This document shows positions 1-8,160 of a stretch of DNA of 64,000 nucleotides, piece after piece (the stretch's first letter is position 1; each line of letters begins with the position of its first letter). A program made the position numbers and the translations under genes. The DNA is from Arthrobacter luteolus NBRC 107841. GTDB lineage: Bacteria; Actinomycetota; Actinomycetes; Actinomycetales; Micrococcaceae. The notes beneath the pieces are model-generated. The model saw nothing but the letters and a program-made list of their open reading frames with translations, did not search any database and was not told where the DNA came from. The DNA lies in the NCBI RefSeq assembly GCF_001552075.1, contig NZ_BCQM01000001.1:434001-498000 (forward strand), written 5' to 3'.

Positions 1-3000
1 ACACCCCATGCATTCCGGCTCCGGCGTCAGCGGCAAGGAGGCCGGCCTGGACGGCGGCCAGGATCTGTACGCCCAGCAGATAGTGCCCGCGGTTGGGCTG
101 GCTGCGGCGCGTCACGAGGTATCCGCCGTACGCCACCGCCAGCAGGAGCAGCAGCTCGTAGCTCCGCAGGCCCCAGACGCCGGCTCCGGCCAGGGCTGCT
201 GCCGCAAAGCCGCCGGCAGCAAGTCCTTCCCACCTGCCCGGGCGCAGCATCAGCGCGGTGGCGGCGTTCGCGCCCAGCGCAGCCCAGATCAGCACCTGGG
301 TCCAGCCGGTCTGCGGGTGCTCGAGGGAACGGACAGCAAGCTCCGCTGCCAGCACGGCCACGGCAGCGGAGACTGTCAGGACCGAAGCGTGGGGCAGCGG
401 AGCTTTCCTCCGGATTCCTGCGGCGGTGGAACACTGCGTGAACAGGGCGGTTGCGGCGGCCGTGAGGATGAGCGCAAGGAGCACTTCCGTTTCCGCCGGA
501 CCGGGCACCGCCGCGTAGGTAAGGGGAAGCAGTGCCAGCACCGCCAGCCCGCCCCACCGGGAAGGTTCCGCTAGGCCCAGTGGTTCCACCCGCCGGTGCA
601 GCAGAGTCCGCAGGATCTGTGCCGCAGCGAAGGAGACTGCCAGCGCGATAAAGAACCCGTTAATATGCCCCACCAGGTCTGCAGCCACCAGGGCTGCGAC
701 GAGGCTGCCAAGCACCTGCGCCGCCGCCAGATAGGCTCCGCGGAACGCGTTGCCCCGGTCACGCAGGAGCACCACGCAGTACGCCAGGGCGGCGGCGAAG
801 AGGAGCTGGTAGCCACGCAGTCCCAGCAGGCCTGCGCCAAGCAGGGCCGCTGCCAGCAGCCCTGCAGGGGCCGCCAGCGCCAGCCTGGTGCCGCGGTGCA
901 GAACGGCAGTCAAGAGGTTCGCGCTGAACGCCGCCCACAGTCCGGCCAGGGCCGGCGCGGTTGCGGGTGCGTCCGCCAGCCGGAGGCCCAGCGTGAGCAG
1001 CAGCGCCAGGACCGCGGCTTCGGCCGTGTCCTGGAGAATGCTCCGTCCGGGCGCAGCGGTTCGATTGGGCACCAACGCGAAGACTGCCTGGGTGGTGACG
1101 GCACTGATTGCGGCAATGAGCAGCAGCACGGTTCCGGTACCTGCCTCGGCATCCGCGCGCACTGCGTAGTACGCCAGCGGAAGCACGGCCAGAGCCACGA
1201 GGGTTCCCCAGTCCAGCACCCGGCCCAGCCCGACTGCGGCGAGCCTGCGGTGCAGCACGATGCGGAGAACGTGCTGCACCGCAAGCGAAAGTGCTATGGC
1301 GGTGAAGACTCCATGGATGCTGAGTCCCAGATCGGCGGCAACGAGGCCGGTGAGCAGTGTGAAGAGGGCCTGTGCTGCTGCCAGATAGACCCCGCGGACC
1401 GGCTGCGGCGAGAACTTCAGCATCTGCAGGGCACAGTAGCCCAAGGCCGCTGCGGTCAGCAGTTCGTATCCGGTCAGCCCCATCATCCCGGCCCCGAGCA
1501 CTGCGGCGGCGGCGAAGCCTGCAGGCGCCGCGGCGGCGGCTCCCGGCCGGCGCAGCAGCGAGGACAGGACGTTGACGCCCACCAGGACCCACAGGGCGGA
1601 CAGCGCCAGGACGGATGCGGGGGCTTCCACAAAGCGCAGCGCGGCGGCCAGCACAATGCCGATGCAGATGGAGGACGCGAGCTCGCCGTTCGGGAACTTC
1701 TCCGCTCGGCCCGCCGCCAGGCGCACTGCGGAGACGGCCTGGTTCGCTGCCACGGCCGCAATTCCTCCGGCCAGCGTCCAGGTCCAGGCGGCATCAGGAG
1801 CCTGGGATTCAAGGACAGTGTAAGCAGCGAGCGGAACCAGCAGGATCCCTGCGCACCGCGCCGCCAGCACGAACGATCCACGTTCATCCCCGCTGGCGCG
1901 GCCGGCACGCAGCACGGTGTATCCGGTGAGCAGTGCCAGCACCAGCAGCAGCGGCCAGAGCGGCGCCTGCCCGGTCAACACGCGGGGAAGCACGCCAAGC
2001 AGCAGGGCAGCACCGGCAGCGGGCTCAGCGGCGCCCCGGAATTTCCAGGCCGCTGCACAGAATGCGGCGAAGACCAGGACCACCGAACCGGCGTAGGCGA
2101 ACAGGTTGCCGTTTCCGCCGCGGACGTCGAAGCCGAATACCAGGGCTGCCAGCACCCCTGCCAGGAACTGCAGCCCCAGGACCGCGGCGGCATCGACGTG
2201 GAAATAACGGCTGGCCCGGGAGGGCGTGGTGTGTTGGCGTGCTGCTGCGGCATACCGCGGCTCATAGACAAAGAGGGCTGCGGCCTGCGCCGCCAGCAGC
2301 GCCACGGCCGTCAGGAGGGTCAGTGGCACGGAACCGAGGAAGTAGTGGGCCGCGGACACCAGCCCGGCAGTCGCTCCGGCGCGGACCCCGTAGCTGTGCA
2401 CCAGGGCCTGTTCTGCGGGTCCCTGCCACACCAGGACGGCGTAGTACCCGGCGATGGCCAGGAACAGGACGGACAGCGGACCCCATCCCAGTTCGGCGGC
2501 CGTGAGCAAAGCCGCAGCGGCGGTGGCCGGGACCAGGTAGCGGTGGGAGCGCACGAAGGCGTCGAGGTAGACGTTCCTGAGCCACCCCGGCCGGCGGACC
2601 GCGGCAAGGCTCACCAGGGTTGCGAGAAGAACGGTGAAGACGAAATACCAGACGATCCCGGAGCGGACCGCTGCGCCGGAGGCGAGCGCGGTGGAGAGCA
2701 GGAAGGTCAGGGCCAGGTAGGTCACGACCCGGCTGTCCAGCCGGGCAGCAGCGTAGGCAAAAGCCGCGGTGCCCACCAGAGACGTGGCCAGCCAGGCCAG
2801 GGCCGGATCGTGCAGGAGGAAGTTGTGCAGCGCCAGCCCTACAACCGGGATCAGGGCCAGGCCGGTGCCCGTAAAGGCAACGGCTGCCGGCCGCAGGCTC
2901 TTCCGGCGTGAGTGGATCACCAGCCCGGAGGAGTAGAACAGTGCCGTGAGAAGAACGATCCCGGCAAACCGGGCTTCTTCGGGGATGGAGATACCGATGA

Positions 3001-3694
3001 AGAGCGCAGCCGCAGCGACCAGCAGCAGGCTCGCTGAGTACAGGGTGATGTTGATGTTGCGCAGGTCCCGGCGCCGCTTGTCCGCAGCCAGCTCGGACTC
3101 GGTCCGCGGCCGGGGCGGCGCAGGAGGCCGGGGGCTGCGGGGCTGCACCGGGAGGGAGGACGGCGGGGCAGATGCGTTCGGCGGAACCGGAATATTCCGC
3201 GGGGCGGGGACGGAAGACGGGGCGGAGACGGAAGATACGGGCGCCGGGGCGGCCGGACCGTCGAAGGCCACCGGAGGCGCCGGGCGGGAGACGAAACCTG
3301 CGGGAGCGGGGGCTGGTGGCCAGGTTGGTGGGGGCGGAGCAGGGTGGCGGCCTGCACTGTCCGGGGACTGGGCACGCTGCTGGGGTGTGGCACTCTGCTG
3401 GGGAATGGCGCTCTGCTGGGGCTGGCTGCGGCCCTGCTGCCTGGACCGGGTCTGGGGCTGCGGCTTGGCGAGCCCCTGGGACATCGTGTATCCGGCCCCG
3501 GCAGCAGTATCAGCCTGGACGGAGGCGGCGTCCAACAGGCCCGCCTGATAACCCTCTTCGAAAATCTGTGCGGGATGCGGAAGGTCCCGGCCATAAGCGG
3601 TGCTGTTCCTGGCGGATGCGTCTTTCCGGGTGGAGAACCGCCCCACCGTGAACCCGGCCGCCGCGACAGCCAAAACTAAGATGAATTCCCCCAT
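1..3694 (-). CDS. Very large polytopic membrane protein with internal repeats (3' end outside window)
   Basis: At least 1231 codons are open, starting at the ATG at 3694 (MGEFILVLAVAAAG) and continuing through the left edge, so the C-terminus is missing. Residues 1-15 form a hydrophobic segment. Residues of roughly 80-200 are a Pro/Gln/Ala-rich, presumably disordered stretch with short PQQSA-type repeats. From about residue 225 onward the protein is an almost unbroken series of hydrophobic helices. Three copies of a unit begin at about residues 743, 962 and 1179 (periods 219 and 217): each has GY(E/Q)LL, then RG-YL, then (V/L)AAD and (H/N)G. A more degenerate fourth copy may precede them. I do not recognise a family; the size and topology recall long predicted membrane proteins of the DUF2339 kind, but that is a guess. 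The Shine-Dalgarno is weak (AGGGG about 12 nt upstream). Several plus-strand open frames across it are shadows. Confidence 0.75.
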   Translation of the reverse strand, partial: MGEFILVLAVAAAGFTVGRFSTRKDASARNSTAYGRDLPHPAQIFEEGYQAGLLDAASVQADTAAGAGYTMSQGLAKPQPQTRSRQQGRSQPQQSAIPQQSATPQQRAQSPDSAGRHPAPPPPTWPPAPAPAGFVSRPAPPVAFDGPAAPAPVSSVSAPSSVPAPRNIPVPPNASAPPSSLPVQPRSPRPPAPPRPRTESELAADKRRRDLRNINITLYSASLLLVAAAALFIGISIPEEARFAGIVLLTALFYSSGLVIHSRRKSLRPAAVAFTGTGLALIPVVGLALHNFLLHDPALAWLATSLVGTAAFAYAAARLDSRVVTYLALTFLLSTALASGAAVRSGIVWYFVFTVLLATLVSLAAVRRPGWLRNVYLDAFVRSHRYLVPATAAAALLTAAELGWGPLSVLFLAIAGYYAVLVWQGPAEQALVHSYGVRAGATAGLVSAAHYFLGSVPLTLLTAVALLAAQAAALFVYEPRYAAAARQHTTPSRASRYFHVDAAAVLGLQFLAGVLAALVFGFDVRGGNGNLFAYAGSVVLVFAAFCAAAWKFRGAAEPAAGAALLLGVLPRVLTGQAPLWPLLLVLALLTGYTVLRAGRASGDERGSFVLAARCAGILLVPLAAYTVLESQAPDAAWTWTLAGGIAAVAANQAVSAVRLAAGRAEKFPNGELASSICIGIVLAAALRFVEAPASVLALSALWVLVGVNVLSSLLRRPGAAAAAPAGFAAAAVLGAGMMGLTGYELLTAAALGYCALQMLKFSPQPVRGVYLAAAQALFTLLTGLVAADLGLSIHGVFTAIALSLAVQHVLRIVLHRRLAAVGLGRVLDWGTLVALAVLPLAYYAVRADAEAGTGTVLLLIAAISAVTTQAVFALVPNRTAAPGRSILQDTAEAAVLALLLTLGLRLADAPATAPALAGLWAAFSANLLTAVLHRGTRLALAAPAGLLAAALLGAGLLGLRGYQLLFAAALAYCVVLLRDRGNAFRGAYLAAAQVLGSLVAALVAADLVGHINGFFIALAVSFAAAQILRTLLHRRVEPLGLAEPSRWGGLAVLALLPLTYAAVPGPAETEVLLALILTAAATALFTQCSTAAGIRRKAPLPHASVLTVSAAVAVLAAELAVRSLEHPQTGWTQVLIWAALGANAATALMLRPGRWEGLAAGGFAAAALAGAGVWGLRSYELLLLLAVAYGGYLVTRRSQPNRGHYLLGVQILAAVQAGLLAADAGAGMHGV

Positions 3695-3936
3695 GACCAG
3701 CCGTGTTCCCCTCTACCGTCGGTGCTGCTCCCCATCCTAGGCGGGCGGACACGGACCGGGGACTGCCAGTCCCACCCTGTGGACAACGCCGCCGCGGACC
3801 CTGCCTGGAACAAATTGACGGACCCTCACCGGTGCTGGATGCGCAGCCTGTTCCGGGGGTCTTCCCGAACTGATAGCCTCGGCTCCGGGGTGGCCGCCTG
3901 GACGCGTACAGCAGCCGGTGGAAGGGCTATATCGCC

Positions 3937-6900
3937 ATGCATCTTTCGGTCCTGGGAACACAGCAGCGCATCTGTGGGGAAGCACAGGTGCCCAACTCCA
4001 AATACCATGCCCACCGGGCGCTGATCCTGGCTTCCCTCGCACCCGGGACCAGCCGTATTACCGGGCTGACCGACGCGCGGCATGTTCATTACACGGTGGC
4101 AATGCTGCGCCGGCTCGGTACCCGGATAGACGTTGACGGCGGAACCTACGTGGTCCACGGCGGTCCGTACGTCCCCGCCGGAGAGAGCATCTCCGCCGGC
4201 AGCTCCGGCACCACCCTCTACTTCATGGCCGGTCTCGCATCCCTGGGGTCGCGGGACGTTACGGTCACCGGTCAAAAGTACTTCCAGCGCAGGCCCATCG
4301 GCCCGCTCCTGGCGGCGCTGCGGCAAATGGGAGTCGACGTCGACTCCCCCACTGACTGCCCGCCCCTGCGGGTGCGTGCCCATGCCCCGACCGGCGGCGA
4401 AGTCCACATCGCCGGAACGCTTTCCCAGTGGATTTCCGGTCTCCTGCTGCTCGCGCCGTTCGCGTCGGCACCCACCACCGTGGTGGTGGACGGAACGTTG
4501 AACGAACGTACCTATCTGGAACTGACGGTCAAGATGATGCGCCGGTTCGGGCTGCAGGTCGAAGTCCAGCAGGACTGGCACCGGTTCGACATCCCGCCGG
4601 GGCAGCAGGCCGTGCCCACAGACCTGCGGATGCCCCCGGACATCGGGTCCGCGGCCTTCGGCCTGGCCGCGGCCGCGCTCCATCCAGCCGATCTGCTGCT
4701 GCACGGGCTGACCTCCGTCACCGCTGCGGGCGCCGATCACCCGGAGGCTGATTTCCTCGACATCGCAGCGGGCATGGGACTGCCGATGGCTTACGACGCC
4801 GGTTCGGACGCCGTGCGGGTCCGGCACGACGGCCTGCGCCTGGGTCCGGCGGACATCGACTGCCGCCTCGTGCCGGATATGCTGCCGATCCTGTCGGTCA
4901 TGGCCGCCTGTGCGGACGGCGAGAGCGTGTTCCGCAATGTGGAGCACGTGCGCCTGAAGGAATCGGACCGGGTCGCCGCGATGCTGCAGCTGAATTCCAT
5001 GGGCGCGGACGTTCGGATCACCGGCAATGAACTGCGTGTCCGGGGCCCGGCCCGCCTGGCCGGTGCGGATCTTTCCTCCTTCAACGACCACCGGGTGCTC
5101 ATGTCCCTGGCCATCGCGGCATCGGCGGCGGAGGGCCGGTCAACCCTTACCTATCCGAACGCCTACCGCATCTCCTATCCCGAGTTCCTGGAAGCCATGA
5201 ACTCCTTCGGGTTGTCCATGCAGGTCGAGGAGGGCCGGGTCCTTCGCCGGAAGAACCCGCGTTCCCGCCAAGGACACCGTCCGGCGCAGCTCACGGTTCG
5301 CGGTATCGAGGAAAGTTCCGCCGTGACCGGACCTGATTGGGTCCGCCGGTGGGCGAAGGAACGTCCGGCGGACACCGCCGTCGTGGACGGACGCCCGGCC
5401 GGCACCGGGCACCTGACCTGGGCCGGCCTGGATGCCGGAGCGGACCGGATCGCGGCGATGCTGCTTAGCCTGGGCGTCCGGCCCGGGGACCGGGTGGCGT
5501 TCCAGTTGCCGAACTGGAGCGAATTCGTCCTCCTCACGGTTGCGGTCCTTCGGATCGGGGCCGTGGCCGCACCCCTGATGCCGATCTTCCGCGAGCGGGA
5601 GGTCGCCTTTGCCCTGCACCGCTCGCGGGCCGCCGTCGTTGTTGTTCCCGAAGAGTTCCGCGGCAGGCACTACGCTGCCGAGCTCTCCGGGATCCTGGCC
5701 GCCGGAACAGGCGCCGATCCTGACTACGATCTGGCGGTCCGGCATGTGGTGGTCGTCGGCGGCGCTGCTCCGCCGCTGCCGGTCCGCGAGCGGGGCGTCG
5801 TCTGGCACGGGTGGGAGCAGGAGCTGGCCGAGACGGAGGTGGACCGGGAGCTGATTGACGCTGCAGCCCCGGCTCCTGATGCGCCGGCGCAGCTGCTGTT
5901 CACCTCCGGGACCACCGGTGAGCCCAAGGGAGTGCTCCATCGGCACAGCACACTCAGCCGGGCTGCGGCTATGGAGGCACACCAGCTGGAGCTGGACAGC
6001 TCGGACGCCGTCTTCATTCCCTCTCCACTGGCGCATCAGACAGGTTTCCTCTACGGAATGTGGCTGTCCTTCGTGCTGGGAGCGCCGCAGATCCTGCAGG
6101 CGGTGTGGGAGCCCGAGCGGGCGCTGACCATGCTCCGGGGCTGGAAAGGCACCTTCGTCCAGGCTGCTACCCCCTTCCTCTCCGACCTGGTCAAGGCGGT
6201 CGAGGCCGGCGCCGCAGCTCCCCCGAGCCTGCGGATCTTCGTTAATACCGGTGCAGCCGTTCCGCGCCACCTGGCCGAACGTGCAACCCGTGTGCTGGAC
6301 ACCGCCGTCTGCGGAGCCTTCGGGACCACTGAAACCTGCCTGGGCTCGGTCTCCTCCCCCGGCGGCGAGCCGGCGCTGGTCTGGGGAACGGATGGACGCC
6401 TGCTCCCCGGTGTGCGGGCCCGGATCGTCAGTGACGAGGGGCAGCTGCTGCCGGCGGGCACCGAAGGTAACTTCGAGCTCCTGAGTCCCACCCTGTTCGA
6501 GGGGTACCTGGACCGCCCGGACCTGACCAAGGAAGCCTTCACAGAGGACGGCTGGTACCGCACCGGGGACCTGGCCACGCTCGACGACGCCGGGTACCTG
6601 CGCATCACCGGACGGGTGCGGGATGTCATCAACCGCGGCGGAGAGAAGATCCCGGTGGCGGAGATTGAACAGCTGCTCTACCGCCACCCGGGGGTGGAGG
6701 ACGTAGCGCTGGCCGCGATGCCCGATCCGCGGCTGGGCGAACGGGCCTGCGCGTTTGTGGTCCCCGCCGGCGGGGCGGACCTGACGCTCGCGGACCTCAC
6801 CGGATACCTGGACAGTTTCCAGGTATCGAAGCACTATTGGCCCGAGCATCTGGAAGTGGTTCAGGCCATTCCCCGCAACCCCGTCGGCAAAGTACAGAAA

Positions 6901-6969
6901 TTCCTGCTGCGTGAACGGGCGCGCGAACTCGCAGGTGACCAGGCGGGCGAGGATAGGAGCCAGGCGTGA
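3937..6969 (+). CDS. EPSP synthase-like domain fused to an AMP-forming acyl-CoA ligase
   Basis: A 1010-residue two-domain protein. Residues 1-435 follow the EPSP synthase (AroA) fold pattern: K22/R27 in NSKYHAHR, QRRPIG at 117-122, Asp314 in LVPD, KESDR at 341-345 and NDHR at 383-386. Residues about 455-1010 are an acyl-adenylate-forming CoA ligase with the P-loop FTSGTTGEPKG (655-665), FGTTET (795-800), GWYRTGD (872-878), GRVRD (892-896) and the terminal lysine K985 in PVGK. The ligase resembles cyclohexanecarboxylate-CoA ligases. In the AroA domain, positions matching the E. coli PEP-binding Arg100 and the phosphate-contacting serines are changed (Tyr95, Leu162, Glu190), so ordinary chorismate synthesis is doubtful. 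By analogy with the ansatrienin/asukamycin cyclohexanecarboxylate genes it may dehydrate shikimate and activate the product as a CoA ester; that is inference. GAAGG lies 10 nt before the ATG. The stop overlaps the next gene by 4 nt (GTGA). Confidence 0.85.
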   Translation: MHLSVLGTQQRICGEAQVPNSKYHAHRALILASLAPGTSRITGLTDARHVHYTVAMLRRLGTRIDVDGGTYVVHGGPYVPAGESISAGSSGTTLYFMAGLASLGSRDVTVTGQKYFQRRPIGPLLAALRQMGVDVDSPTDCPPLRVRAHAPTGGEVHIAGTLSQWISGLLLLAPFASAPTTVVVDGTLNERTYLELTVKMMRRFGLQVEVQQDWHRFDIPPGQQAVPTDLRMPPDIGSAAFGLAAAALHPADLLLHGLTSVTAAGADHPEADFLDIAAGMGLPMAYDAGSDAVRVRHDGLRLGPADIDCRLVPDMLPILSVMAACADGESVFRNVEHVRLKESDRVAAMLQLNSMGADVRITGNELRVRGPARLAGADLSSFNDHRVLMSLAIAASAAEGRSTLTYPNAYRISYPEFLEAMNSFGLSMQVEEGRVLRRKNPRSRQGHRPAQLTVRGIEESSAVTGPDWVRRWAKERPADTAVVDGRPAGTGHLTWAGLDAGADRIAAMLLSLGVRPGDRVAFQLPNWSEFVLLTVAVLRIGAVAAPLMPIFREREVAFALHRSRAAVVVVPEEFRGRHYAAELSGILAAGTGADPDYDLAVRHVVVVGGAAPPLPVRERGVVWHGWEQELAETEVDRELIDAAAPAPDAPAQLLFTSGTTGEPKGVLHRHSTLSRAAAMEAHQLELDSSDAVFIPSPLAHQTGFLYGMWLSFVLGAPQILQAVWEPERALTMLRGWKGTFVQAATPFLSDLVKAVEAGAAAPPSLRIFVNTGAAVPRHLAERATRVLDTAVCGAFGTTETCLGSVSSPGGEPALVWGTDGRLLPGVRARIVSDEGQLLPAGTEGNFELLSPTLFEGYLDRPDLTKEAFTEDGWYRTGDLATLDDAGYLRITGRVRDVINRGGEKIPVAEIEQLLYRHPGVEDVALAAMPDPRLGERACAFVVPAGGADLTLADLTGYLDSFQVSKHYWPEHLEVVQAIPRNPVGKVQKFLLRERARELAGDQAGEDRSQA

Positions 6970-8156
6970 AGACCAGTGGCATTACTGCGGATGGGCGGGG
7001 CAGCTCCGTTCCCGAACCCGAGTACCAAAGCCTGCTCAAAAGGGTCACGGACTGGGTTGAGGGGCCCGGCGAAGCCTGGGCGGAGGAGATCGAGGCGGCG
7101 GGCAGCACACCGGATGCGTTGTGGAAACAGCTGCGGACTGAAGGTTTCCTGTCCCTGGCCGCACCGCGGGATCTCGGCGGGACCGGACTGAGCTTTGTGC
7201 AGTGGATGGGGCTGATGGAGGTCTTCTCCCGCTCACACGCTTCGATCCGCATGATCGTGCACGTACTGAACGGAACCTGGCGTGCCATGAACCCGTTCGC
7301 GGACGAACGGCAGCGCCGGGACGTCATCCGCCCGGCGGTGGCCGGGGATCTCACGGTCGCGTTCACCCTCACCGAGCCGGGCAACGGAACCGGCGTGGAT
7401 ATCACCTCCACTGTCCGACGCGACGGGGACACCTACTACCTCACGGGCCGCAAGCACCTCATCACCTTCGGAGTGCGCTGCGACTACTGGCTGCTGTTCG
7501 CCCGGCTGGCGGGCAGCACCGGCCGGGACGGAACCGTGGCCCTGCTGGTCGACCGCAATGTGCCGGGAGCGCTGGTCGAAGATACCTCGGAGACCATGGG
7601 GGTGCGCGGCACCGACCATGCGTCCCTGACGTTCACAGACTCGCCGGTTCCGGTGGCGAACCGGCTGGGCGCCGAGGGCGACGGCCTGCTGGTGGCGCTG
7701 GGCGGGTTCCTCACCCCCAGCCGGATTTCCGTGGCCATGAGCTGTGTGGGGCTGGCCCAGCGTGCCCAGCAGCTGGCGGTGCACTATGCCCTGGAACGCA
7801 CAACCTTCGGCAAACCGCTGGCTTCCCGGCAAGCCATCGCCTTTATGCTGGCCGAAAACGCAGCCGATATTGCCGCCGCCCGGGCACTCACCCTGACGGC
7901 CGCAGCCGCCTGGCAGGCTTCCGAACCGGAGGCAGCAGCGCTGTCCTCAATGGCCAAGCTGACCGCCGTCGACATGCTGACCCGGGTCACCGACAAAGCG
8001 CTGCAGGTGCACGGCGGCATCGGTTACTGGCGGACCCAGCCGATCGAACGGGTTTACCGCGATGCCCGGGCGCAGCGGTTCGAGGAAGGTACGAACGAGA
8101 TCCAGAAGGCCGTGATCGCCAGGGATCTCCTGGACCGCGCGGGCGGCCGGCGGTAG
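6966..8156 (+). CDS. Acyl-CoA dehydrogenase
   Basis: A 396-residue flavin-dependent acyl-CoA dehydrogenase of normal length. Visible family marks are FTLTEPGNGTGVD (FAD-binding middle domain), the RxxFGKPL region (ERTTFGKPLASRQ), VHGGIGYWR and FEEGTNEIQ, which carries the glutamate at the usual catalytic-base position. It begins at a GTG that overlaps the stop of the upstream fusion gene by 4 nt and ends 4 nt before the next start, so all three genes are probably one operon with coupled translation. In context it would introduce or isomerise a double bond in the ring-carboxyl-CoA made by the ligase. The true substrate is unknown; a general short-chain or branched-chain acyl-CoA role is the alternative. 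Confidence 0.88.
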   Translation: MKTSGITADGRGSSVPEPEYQSLLKRVTDWVEGPGEAWAEEIEAAGSTPDALWKQLRTEGFLSLAAPRDLGGTGLSFVQWMGLMEVFSRSHASIRMIVHVLNGTWRAMNPFADERQRRDVIRPAVAGDLTVAFTLTEPGNGTGVDITSTVRRDGDTYYLTGRKHLITFGVRCDYWLLFARLAGSTGRDGTVALLVDRNVPGALVEDTSETMGVRGTDHASLTFTDSPVPVANRLGAEGDGLLVALGGFLTPSRISVAMSCVGLAQRAQQLAVHYALERTTFGKPLASRQAIAFMLAENAADIAAARALTLTAAAAWQASEPEAAALSSMAKLTAVDMLTRVTDKALQVHGGIGYWRTQPIERVYRDARAQRFEEGTNEIQKAVIARDLLDRAGGRR

Positions 8157-8160
8157 GCCG

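Noticed and set aside
596-2911. A 771-codon plus-strand open frame
   Set aside because: Its product is Gln/Arg/Gly-rich with no fold-like pattern. The minus strand in this region encodes a continuous, helix-rich membrane protein with internal repeats.
3695-3936. Possible promoter TTCCGG-N17-TAGCCT before the fusion gene
   Set aside because: Both elements are weak and such matches are frequent in GC-rich DNA. I could not separate it from chance.
5230-5420. The AroA-ligase fusion as a frameshift artefact
   Set aside because: Both domains share one frame, the linker is short and codon use is even. A single-base error would be expected to break one of the domains.
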